The notes beneath the pieces were generated by a model, which searched no databases, was not told the origin of the DNA, and saw only the letters and a program-made list of their open reading frames with translations. Made by a program: the position numbers and the translations under genes. A stretch of 64,000 bases of DNA from Roridomyces roridus (taxonomy: Eukaryota > Basidiomycota > Agaricomycetes > Agaricales > Mycenaceae). The first letter of the stretch is position 1. Each line of letters starts with the position of its first letter. This document shows, in pieces, positions 54,870 to 64,000 of the stretch. The stretch is from assembly GCA_029378245.1 (NCBI GenBank), contig JARKIF010000021.1, forward strand, positions 124,001 to 188,000, read 5' to 3'.

Positions 54870-56334
54870 TTGTCAAACAACGGATGGCGTCGCCGCTGAT
54901 AGCTGGTCAAGAGGCGGTGGCAAAGGAGGAGAAGTATGGCGTAGGCAGAGAAGGGCGGACGGCGTCGAGTTGGCGTCAAGTGAGAATTCGACCCAAACGC
55001 GTACTGGCTCACACAGCTGATTGTGTGTCATGAGCGCTTCGGTGGAGACGGAGCAGTCGATGAAATAGGACTATGCCCGAGCTAGCCTAAGAAGGATCTT
55101 GTAACGACGGCGTTGGAAACCTGCATTTGGACGCGGAAAACCGCCGACGCTGCGCGAGCGAGATCGTGAGGCGATGCACGGACCATTGAACTCGGGATAA
55201 AATCATAGAAAACGGAGGAATATTTTGGATTTGTAGAGATTGAGACGTACAGACGAAGTCGTATAGGCAACACCGAGCGCCGAGAACCATTCTATTTGCA
55301 GTTCGAGGGGAAGTTGGGAACGCCGAGCCAGATTGACCCATCCTGCGGAGGGGAGACGATCTGAGGAATCGCAGACTACTGCAGCTCCAGAGATGAACCA
55401 TGCCGTGAAACTCTGTGCGCTCCATTTGACGAGAATGAGTATAACCCGGGCGGTGAGCGGAGAGTTGGAGAGGGCTCACATCTGCCAGCGACCGAGTCAA
55501 GGGCAGCGGAGCTGGAGCAGGACACGCACCAGTAGCTCAGCTCATGGTTACAGTCCCACAGACATACGGGACAACAACCCCACCAGCAATACCGGCAAGA
55601 GCTCGATCGCAGCCTACGGAGCGCGGACGGAGGGCAGATTGAACCAGACGATCGAGCAAAACCGCCGCCCAGGAAGACAAGAGTCACAAGAAGGCTGAGG
55701 ACAACGATTCGGCGCCTATGGAGTCTTGCCAATTTGAGGGAGTACTGGAGCGCCGCAGCGCAGACGAGAGCGCAGCAATTCATCTTGAATTGACCGGGAG
55801 ACGGAAGCGGAGGACAAGAGATAGAGTCAAGATGGAGTGATGGCAGGACGGATCAAACGCGTCACGCGGCCGCAACCTTTCAGGCACGGACTCGGCCAGT
55901 CTGGCAACGAGACAATTCGATAGCAGAGCACAGAGCACCGCATATAGAATATTTTGTTTGATTCTTGGACCCACGATATGTTCAGGACACCTCGAGTGAA
56001 AACGCCGATATTCCCTCACAGAGCGGACGGCTGAAGTCTCAAAATACTGCCAGAGAACTGTTCGCCGTGCGCAGCGGAACAGACGCAGCCGAGTGCCAAG
56101 GAGCGGAGACATCGGAGACACATATTATCTTCCTCCCACGTCACGGACATCGTCGGACGTCCCGCATACTGGTATAGTCTGGCAATGACCAGGCTCGGAA
56201 CTTCCATGGGCTAGCTGTGGAGAATTACTGCAGATCAAGTCTTTATCTGCCTGTAGAGTTTGTGAATGGCTGCAGACTATATCCACGGTAGTCTCGGGAC
56301 CGTTGTATAGACCTCCGTGTGGTTCAAGATTGTC
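54870..56334. other. Unresolved region
   Basis: Overlapping minus-strand ORFs (55087-55783) include a membrane-like IVVLSLLVTLVFLGGGFA and a possible exon FTAWFISGAAVVCDSSDRL, but no consistent gene could be assembled and no family is recognised. Confidence 0.3.
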
Positions 56335-56640
56335 TGATTTGTTGCTTTGTGGTGGTACTTGTATAATTCAACGCAGGATCGCCGCAAGATTGGAGTGTGC
56401 CGGCATGCCGCTGGCACTAAATTGCTCGAATGACTAGTCTCGGAAACCCAGACGTTCCTCGCATTCTCACAGCGGGACTCACGCGGAATGCGAGGAACGT
56501 CTGGGTTTCCGAGACTACGAATGACGGAAATTCGAAACAACGAAGATCCCCACGGGATGCCATCCATGAACGCGGATCCCCTACACGGCCCCATTGTCCG
56601 GCGTGGGCTATGTACTAGTAGAGTTGACATCATCCCGTGA
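56335..56640 (+). repeat. Dispersed repeat, copy 2, carrying a MITE
   Basis: Paralogous to 54160-54345. The 83-bp palindrome at 56435 interrupts the similarity between GGCATGCCG and GGGATGCCAT, so copy 1 approximates the empty site. Confidence 0.7.
56435..56517. mobile_element. 83-bp palindromic MITE
   Basis: Two perfect 32-bp arms (56435-56466 and 56486-56517) starting TAGTCTCGGAAACCCAGACG enclose a 19-nt loop. The element is flanked by identical 8-bp direct repeats CGAATGAC (56427-56434 and 56518-56525). Eight-base duplications again point to hAT-type mobilisation. Perfect arms and duplication indicate a recent insertion. Confidence 0.9.
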
Positions 56641-56794
56641 TAGGCATCACGCGCCGGACTGCAGCCGCACCACCACAGCATGAGCACGGCCTTCGGTCCC
56701 CAAACTCCGAAATCGGACACGCTGGCGACTCTTTTCTTCTTTCCACCCACCTCTTATTTTTCCTTTTCCCTACGACTAGGCTGGTCCAGATTCA

Positions 56795-57202
56795 ATGTCC
56801 GGTAACGACTGTTTCAGCATGTTCTTTGCCTGTTGCTTCTGCTGCTGTGAGCATTCTCAGTCTGCTGCTGCGCTGTATCGCTCCCAAAAATCTTACCCCC
56901 CGCCTGAAAGCAATGTGCAGTAGCAGCAGTGATGGATCGACGATACAAGCGTGCATCAACCTGTGTATGTCCTTTCTCCCCGTCGAACGCCCCGAACGAC
57001 TCACAACTCACGAATTCCCCTAGTCCCCGAGAGCTGGTGCACGCGTCTCCAAGATACCTCCGCCGACGAGGCCCAGATGGCGGAGCGCAATCGTGAAGCG
57101 GACCTCTTCCACACCTCATCAGACCAACCGCAGGCGACGGTTGCAATGGACGACAAGAGAGCTGCAGCTATCAGAGACAAGTCGTTGATATTGTGTGAGT
57201 GA
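56795..57202 (+). CDS. Possible Cys-rich small protein
   Basis: The first exon reads MSGNDCFSMFFACCFCCCEH, a dense cysteine cluster like those of palmitoylated peripheral membrane proteins, then Tyr/Pro-rich sequence. A second open stretch (WCTRLQDTSADEAQMAERNR...KRAAAIRDKSLILCE) ends at 57202. An intron from about 56914 could join them, though the phase is not certain; unspliced, the first frame stops at 56921-56923. Function unknown. Confidence 0.35.
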
Positions 57203-57912
57203 TGTCTAGTTCTTGTCAGCCATTGAACGCTGAGACGTTTTTGTGGTAGCGGACGAATGAAGGATGTTCCTAGTCTTGTTTTCAAATGAATATTTATTTC
57301 AAGTCACGCGTTTGGTCGGCGACTCCGGAGGTCGAGCCTGTGGTGCCCGGGCTCAGAGCTGAGCCCTCTCAATGCGGAAGATATTGCGCTTTGTTACTGG
57401 TCTTTTTCCACCCGGAGAACAAGGTAGCCGGACCAACGAACGGCATGTATATGTGGTGTCGCGACCCGCACAACTTCCTCAGGGAGACGATGTCATACAC
57501 AACTTGACGTTTCTTCCAGCATTCTTCACTCACCTCATTCACATGTACAGTCCCTGTTTCTGGGGGATGGATGACGCCGACCCGACTATCGGTGTGGTTG
57601 AGCGACCAGCAGAAATTTCTCAAACGCGGGAGCTGTGTAAGGTTCACTTTGTTCGATATCCGCTTGGGCCCTCAACCTGTTCGATCGCTGGTACATAACG
57701 CACTCGTCACATTCATCACCATTCAGTCTCTCATAAGAAGGTATTTGAATAACGGATGGTCCAAACCTGTGAAGACGTACACAATGGGTCCAAGCATTCC
57801 ATGGTAGGTTCAAAACTCGGGGCGATGGCACCCTCTCTCTGTGCCTTCTTCCTCTTCCACCTCCTCGTTCTTCACCGGACACTCGACCGACTGCCTTCCT
57901 CTCGCTACAAAG
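57203..57912. other. Intergenic region, nothing recognised
   Basis: No conserved ORF. Probable upstream region of the next gene. Confidence 0.4.
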
Positions 57913-58659
57913 ATGGACGTCGGCTTCGTGCGATACGCCACCATGCTCATGGACCAACTGCGCGACCACACAAGCAATTGGATGGGCGGCCTCCGCTGGC
58001 AGCGGTACCTCTCCTTCAACGCACAGTGGCGGCTGCCCAATGTCCTCCCACCGAGATTCCCCTTCCCAATGTCCATACACCACGCACGCCACCCACTGCT
58101 GTCCACCACAATCGGCTGGGCACACGAGTACCCTGCAATAGGAGAGGTGCTGCGCCACTTTTACGCCGTTCATCTGTTTGTCGAAGCGAGGCGTCGGGGG
58201 ATGGCCCCGGCGGCGGGGATTTCGTCGGTCGCGTGGAAGATGGTTACCTGGGGTGAGTTCAATTGCCCCTTTAGCTGGGACGAGTAAGCTAACCTTGCAT
58301 CCCCAACCTCCTTTGCAGCAGGCGAGCTGGGAATCGTCACGCTCGGTGTCTTCGAGATGAGTGCGCAAGTTTGGAACGAGTACCGCGCCACCTCGCTGTT
58401 GGCCCCGCATCATAACAACTATCGCCTCGCGGACATTGTTCTGGAGGCTATACAGGCGTCGCTCGTCTTGAGAGAGCCTGTGAGGCTCGTCAGGCGGAGC
58501 TTCACCGTGGTTGTGCCTGGGCGTGTTGGGCGTCGAGATGAAGGTGTGGCACGGGCACCAAGATCAAGATCTCCGGTCGAGACGTTGGTGATATTCGAGT
58601 TGCGCACGCCGAGTGGGACGTTGGTGCGGGAGTTGGGACGGTGGATCGTGCGGGTATAA
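57913..58659 (+). CDS. Uncharacterised basidiomycete protein
   Basis: Two exons. The first runs MDVGFVRYATMLMDQLRDHT, then LRWQRYLSFNAQWRLPNVLP, WAHEYPAIGEVLRHFYAVHL and GMAPAAGISSVAWKMVTW. A GT-AG intron (58251-58322, phase 1) leads to GELGIVTLGVFEMSAQVWNE, then HHNNYRLADIVLEAIQASLV and a basic C-terminus ending RELGRWIVRV at 58659. The frame is clean and the splice phase exact, so the gene is likely real. No signal peptide, membrane helix or named domain is seen. Confidence 0.55.
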
Positions 58660-61404
58660 CCACTGGACTTACGGTGCATGGTCCTACTTGGATTTATTTA
58701 TTTCAGTGTTTGTATTTGAAAGGATTTCATGATAATGAACGCACCGTGACGACCATTACTGCTCCTGAGATAGAATTCAAGGTTTGTGATCCAAAATAAG
58801 GACAGCATTACCGAGTCGGGAGTAGGAACAATCCTGCAGTGGCATCTCCGTCGGTCCAGCCGGTGTTGACGACGGTGGTGTAGATGTTTGGCACGAGACA
58901 CTGTCATGGGCTCGAAAAGACACTTTGCGATTGGACCACGAATGCTGCGAAGGTCTGTCCATCTGTTGAATCTGTTCTAAAATCTACTCGCGTGGAGTAG
59001 ACATCCTGCGCAGCAGCTTGAGCACGGAGGCAAAAGATAAGCTCACTGACCTGTAGCTCGGGATATCAAGGGATAGCCTCGCCGATCGGCGGCGTGCGGA
59101 CCTGCCCGCGAGAGAGGCAGTGAGATCAAATCTGCTGTGGCGGAATCTTGTCAGGAGTCACGACTCGCAAGAACACCGGAGGGCCTCTTTGGCGCTGTTT
59201 GTCAAAATAGTTGAGAACCCTGGTCCCTGCAGCGCATAAAGATCTCATGAGGCACAGCTCGATTTTGGATTTGCAACGAGGGAACCGCGAGGCAGAGTGA
59301 TGCATCATGTCTGCACTCTGCAGAGTTCCTCTCGTTCAACGGTGAAATAAATTAAGCTGATTGAGACGGTCTACCCAGATGGCAGACAACGAGGTCGGCC
59401 CCCGACGAAGGACGGCGGTGGAAAATGGTGGCGTCGACAGCAGATAACGGCCTGGTGCGCCCCGAGCGCCGCGTGACGCCCGTTATTTCCGAGCTTGTGC
59501 CATGCGAAAAGTCTTGTGGCATGCGAAAAGTCGAATCCAGAACAGGGAGGGAGAGATCGGTATATTGGCACCCAATAATATCCGTCGTAGTGCGAGGGAG
59601 CAGGTGGGTGGGTGTGCCTCTTGCCACGGAGCGGCGGATAGGGCAGGGCCGAGCACCAGACAGATAGTGGAATGCCACCGAGACACCAGCTAGTTAACAT
59701 TGGGAAACAAGTTCAACGAGATCCGGAGACTCTTAAATCTGGACGTGGAGGCGCTGGGAAAGGTCGACAAGTCACGGGATCACACGTGACTTGTCACTGA
59801 TTTTGTCTCTTGCCACCTGCCACTTGCCTGCCACCCTCTTCTGGGCCTTTGTCTCGGCTCGTGCGATTCCTGCTCTCGTGGATCGCCTTTCGACTCTTCT
59901 GCACCTTGAGGCCTGGAGCTACCCGTACGATTATCCACTGGCCGCGTCTTCACCGCATTCCTGCAGATCGATCAAAAGCTCCCTGGCATCCTCAAGGTCG
60001 TACAGGCCTCAAAGTCACAGTTGTCTCTCATGTAATTACCGATCCACCCGCGCTTCGATAATCCAGAACTCGGTACCTCGGCGACGCCAGTTCTTTACTT
60101 TTTTCATTCATGTTATCGGCACGCACTGTTGTGCTCGACCACTGGGCATTGTTTCCTAGGTGTGTTCTATCCACGTCCACCCTGTCTTCCTGGGGCTTAT
60201 CCGCGTCGGTGATTCCTATCTCGACGAGAACTCAGACTCTACGGCATGGCATCCAGTTTTTAGTAACGTAGTGCGCCCCCTCCGTTGCGTAGACTCAATC
60301 CGCCCTGACACCGGCTACAAGCTGATGATTCCTACTTATCGCTGCTGAAACTTCTTTCATTTCGCTCCGTTTGCCTACTTCTATGATCACGGCAGCGCAC
60401 AGTCCGGTCCCTAGCCGGTTTGAGACGCAGTCATACCCGCCGAGGGTTCTTGGCATGTATCTCTTCACGTTATTCCTCGGATGGAAGCAGTGATCGACTT
60501 ATCTCGAAAGGACGCTTGGACTGCGTGGTGACAGCGTTGCGGCGAGTCGTTCTAAAACCACGAGCTGGCCGCGGCCAACTTGAACTGGGCATGCACAATG
60601 TCTCCCCCCGCCAGACCGTCGGTGCGCTGGCTACTCGAGTCTTCGGCGGGTACATACGTAGCTTCCTTTAACTCCCTTCCACAGAACGTCCCAAAGTTCG
60701 ATCCTGATTGATTGCAGGTGGGCGCGATCAGCTGACCCTTCGCAGGCAATTGCCAGGGGATTCTCAGCTTCCTTCGGGTACCCGCTCGAATGGGAGTGCC
60801 CCTTCCACCTCTTCTCGTTGCCGTATGTACTGATGAAATATACAATTTAGAGCTTGCTTTTATCTCCGATCGTCATGACAAAGCTCTTCTGCATTGTGCA
60901 CCCAGTCAAATTCAGGTACGGCAGCCCGCAATCGCCTTCTTGCCTCTTCTTGCCTACTTATCACGCCGAGCCCACTGCGCTCTGGATCGGAGCTTGGCCG
61001 ATAAGCGCAGGAGTAAAATGGCTAATCGCCAGCACGGATGATTGATTTGTTTTCTGTTGGATTGTTTATCGCGACCCATCTCTCCGATTTTTCCCGTCGA
61101 TTCAACGTTTTTCCGCCTTTTTTTGGAGTCGGATTGACGAATGGAGCACGGGAATCGTGCTAATCACGTCAGCGCTCGGGACGGAGGTTTTCCGAATGCC
61201 ATCTTTGATCGCGATTTTGTCAGTTGTGCATGACGTCTTTTTTTTTTATCGGTCGGTGACTCGGAAGCTCTGTTATTTACTACGAGCGTCGCGATCGGAA
61301 GCTTGAGCCTCGCGTGGACCTACACCGCTTAAATACAGGGCACCTCGCAATCCCTCTTCTCCTCACCCACTTTTCCCCGTCACACATCCCCTCCTACATC
61401 GCCC
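58660..61404. other. Long intergenic region, nothing firmly recognised
   Basis: About 2.7 kb without a supportable gene. It contains a direct repeat of CATGCGAAAAGTC (59501-59535) and several ORFs of 60-120 codons lacking motifs. A TTAAATACA element near 61327 lies about 78 bp before the next start. Confidence 0.4.
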
Positions 61405-61807
61405 ATGTGCCAACAAATGGCGTTCGTCCCCGCTCTTGGTCCCCTCACTTGGCGCTAACACCCTGGATAGTGAAGGAACGCGTTGGACTCGTTGCGGCGT
61501 GCGTTGCTATCTCTTATCTCCACGCTCGCGGGCCACAATTGACCATGCGTGCAGCACTTCCAGCGCCATCTGGTCGTCGCCATACTCGACTGCAATACCA
61601 CGCGCTGCGAGCGCTCAGTCTCCCACCCGCGTGGCTGCCGCCTCCCGACGTGCGCCAAGGTGCGTTGCGTTGACCTTTCGATTCGGCCCCGCTAACCTCG
61701 GCTCTGCACAGAATTTTGGCCAGGAAATCCAGAAGGATATTGACCGTGTGGACGAGTACTGCTACGCGTGCCGTGCTGCTCAGGAACGTGCCGCCCGTGG
61801 TAGATAA
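61405..61807 (+). CDS. Small Cys/His-rich protein, four exons
   Basis: Exons 61405-61421, 61471-61498, 61555-61659 and 61712-61807 join in one frame with GT-AG introns. They read [50 protein letters not shown] and [20 protein letters not shown], ending [11 protein letters not shown], about 80 residues. The spacing CGHF...DC....C..S..HP.GC...C...........D.YC.AC resembles a family of very small fungal proteins that probably bind zinc; their role is unknown. The splice pattern (17- and 28-nt first exons) is easy to miss, but the phases agree perfectly. Confidence 0.7.
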
Positions 61808-63636
61808 CGCTCTCTGAGCTTGTTTCTTCCGATCAAGCCGCCCGCACCTGCGCCGCTGCGCCCCCCACTGGTTATGGGGCCCGCGATATTATTTTCGCAT
61901 TTAGAAATTGCTCTCTCTCCCGTGTATCAATCATATGTATACCCAGCTATGGAACCAATGCTATCCTATCTTGCTTTAGTTGACCAAGCTCGCGCCTCCG
62001 TGACTCCGCCGTCTCGCACCGTAGATCCGATTATCATACTTTTTGTTCTCCTTGGACAGTTCTAAGCGAAAACAAGCACGATCCAAGTCCGATGTCAGCT
62101 GGTGTCGGGCAGTTTGACCCGTCTTGTCTCCACGAACGTGGTTGGACGTGGATCAGGGCGGGAAACGGAGGTAATTTGGGACTTCTGCATACGCTGTGCA
62201 GCGCCTGTGCTGTGTTGTGCCTGAATGACTAAGTAAGTCGCCGATTCAGAACTCAGAACTCAGGTCCCAGGGCGTATTTTCGGCCTGGTCCGCGAGCCAC
62301 GGCCCGAAGTCTCCTCGTTCGAGCACGGGGAATCGATCGGGCGTCGCACGAGTATCAGTCCGCGAACGCCGAATGTACTGATTTCTGGGGCTTCGCAATT
62401 TTGGCGTGACGGTGGATATGATGTGGGTACTACTTAGTAGCCTCAGGACATGCATCTGGGGCGGCGATAGTTCCAACCGACGCTCAGTGACACATTACCC
62501 ACTCGATAGCTATATATTGAACAAGGGTGTATGTATGTACTATGTACCCTCAGAGTAGAATAGAATTCCAGAATGCGGACGCGTGCAGCGTGATTGGGAT
62601 CCTGCTTGATGGAAGGGAAAACGGGATTTGCATGTCAGCCGCCGGCGTATGCGGAATTGTGTCCAGATATCGGCGGCATGACTGCCGATCAGCGGCAGCG
62701 CACTGTGGTCTCCTTGCGATGTTTCTCAAACCCTGGTCGCCGTTCTTAAAACACGGTACTGATAATATTTCATGACCAATTTACAGCCATTGCTAAAGGT
62801 ACGCACCGTGGCACAGACAGGGAAAATGCTATCGAACGAGGAAAAAAGTGTGTATAATCGTTCACAGCACCGCGTGGTTGTGGTCGATGTCCGAAATGAA
62901 CATTATGGAATGAATTCATTTGTTGATATCCCTACGACCGTTGAGAGAGTCTGTTAGATGGATGGATACTTGCATGTCGTACGATCGAGTGAATTGTTTG
63001 GCCCTCCTCCGATTCTCTTACATGCCACCGCCATGTCCGATTGAACCCGTAGACCGCCTGTGGCCGCGGCCAATTAAAATTAACACAACTTGACGAGCCG
63101 TGGGTCGGGACCGTGGGCAGCCGTCGCTAGTGGCGGTAAATACTTACGCATTGGGGAGTGTGCGTGGAATGCATAGATAACAGCGAAGAAGAAGAAGCGT
63201 GGACCTCATAGATGTTTCCGGGAAGAAAGAGAGGAGAAACCACTCCAAATGAATTTGGCGAGATATGAACACTGGGTTGCAATGTCGTAAATTACGGTAC
63301 GAGAACGCATCCATCTCTGGCCGACGCTCGACAAGACCGTAATCCGTAATAATACTCGAGGCCAGCGGCGAACAACTGTCCGCTCGCAGATATCGGTCAG
63401 CCGAGGAAAGCCGGTGCCACCTAGGAACCCGCTCAATTGGAACTCCCACGCCGAACGGGGCCGTGGGCTGATAAGAGGGTGTCGGCGGCAGTAAACGCGG
63501 GAAGTGGATCAAGACGTTGGTTAACTCGGCCACCTCGGAGTCGGATGTTTAAGGCCAAGTAGAAATCAAAGTTTGATCTCGCCGCTTTCGGCATACATAT
63601 AATCCGCGATCACATGATATACGCATCAACTGCGTC
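61808..63636. other. Intergenic region, nothing firmly recognised
   Basis: ORFs of 60-130 codons without motifs. A minus-strand frame at 62246-62476 contains VLRLLSSTHII, faintly like the VLRLLATHHIF segment of the methyltransferase, but the likeness stops after a dozen residues. Confidence 0.35.
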
Positions 63637-63885
63637 ATGACCCGAACCATCAATGCTTCTTCCATCTTTCAGCGCGAGATGGAGTCAGCCGGATCTTCAA
63701 GTTCTTGCTCCACTGATTTGCCAAAGCTCAATTCCTTTCGGCAAGAGATATCCAACCTCTCACTGTTCACCACAGGAATGTCTGGCTCAAAAGCGTCAAG
63801 ATTTCCGGACCAGCTAATTCACCAATCCCCAGTGCCAGGTGACGTGGATTTCATCGCGAAAAATCTCGCAGCCGCGACGAGCTAG
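63637..63885 (+). CDS. Possible small Ser-rich protein
   Basis: An 82-codon frame starts MTRTINASSIFQREMESAGS and ends VDFIAKNLAAATS. A TATA-like CATACATATAATC lies about 40 bp upstream. No family is recognised, and the window ends shortly after, so further exons cannot be excluded. Confidence 0.3.
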   Translation: MTRTINASSIFQREMESAGSSSSCSTDLPKLNSFRQEISNLSLFTTGMSGSKASRFPDQLIHQSPVPGDVDFIAKNLAAATS

Positions 63886-64000
63886 GCCCGGGGAAGGTTT
63901 CAATCCATACATAACTTGGGCATCTCGAACGGTGGCAGAGATCACAACAATCGAAACGCAACTAACCGATCAACCATCGACTCGGACCTGGCTACGACTT

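Noticed and set aside
57586..58413. 275-codon open frame on the minus strand
   Set aside because: It lies exactly antisense to the two-exon gene at 57913-58659, whose splice phase and composition are better. The open frame is a GC-driven shadow.
59501..59535. Direct repeat CATGCGAAAAGTC as a transposon target duplication
   Set aside because: The two copies are adjacent (about 19-bp period) with no element between them, so this is a simple tandem duplication.
62246..62476. Possible second O-methyltransferase fragment (VLRLLSSTHII)
   Set aside because: Likeness covers only about a dozen residues, with no SAM loop or catalytic His region.

Overview
The window looks like nuclear DNA of an agaric-type basidiomycete (Agaricomycetes). 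Genes are split by many short introns of about 40-60 nt, and the recognisable families are typical of that group: a GtaA-like glutaminase with a membrane tail, a NACHT-ankyrin STAND protein, an F-box-like LPLDVER... family, a GATA and a Zn2Cys6 regulator, a COMT-like O-methyltransferase, a small secreted ETHTVHF...CGFG protein and a small Cys/His protein. All of this was read by eye from translations and splice sites; no database search was possible, so family names rest on motif recognition.

Layout. 0-7.5 kb: a small His/Tyr/Gly-rich protein, an intron-containing tRNA-Gln, the glutaminase and an aldo/keto reductase. 7.5-11.4 kb: a transposon-rich gap with two non-autonomous hAT-like elements (perfect 8-bp target duplications) and a palindromic repeat. 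11.4-13.2 kb: a single-pass membrane protein whose 3' end is duplicated in tandem behind it. 13.2-29.0 kb: two direct copies (A about 13.7-16.3 kb, B about 24.5-29.0 kb) of a segment carrying a small Rossmann-like protein gene and an F-box-like gene. B also holds a broken SWIM/RING zinc-finger gene that A has lost. Between the copies lie a NACHT-ankyrin gene (17.9-21.5 kb) and a decayed Helitron-like ORF. 29.0-36.2 kb: a GATA-factor gene enclosed by two long arrays of short repeats whose core resembles the T-arm / Pol III B box of a tRNA. The motif lies on the minus strand in the left array and on the plus strand in the right array. 36-45 kb: basidiomycete genes of unknown function and a Zn2Cys6 factor. 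46.5-49 kb: a decayed repeat desert related to the right-hand array. 49.8-53.6 kb: an O-methyltransferase with a frame break in its SAM loop, and a small secreted protein. 54-57 kb: duplicated fragments, one carrying an 83-bp palindromic MITE. 57-64 kb: a few small genes of unknown function separated by non-coding DNA.

There is no single pathway here. The recurring theme is an accessory, duplication-prone region: an NLR-like gene inside a direct segmental duplication, dispersed tRNA-like repeat arrays downstream of the duplicated genes, three miniature transposons with readable target-site duplications, and several genes with fresh-looking lesions (SWIM/RING gene, O-methyltransferase, possibly the NLR, the first gene and the aldo/keto reductase). 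Five candidate GC-AG introns were also needed to keep conserved frames open.
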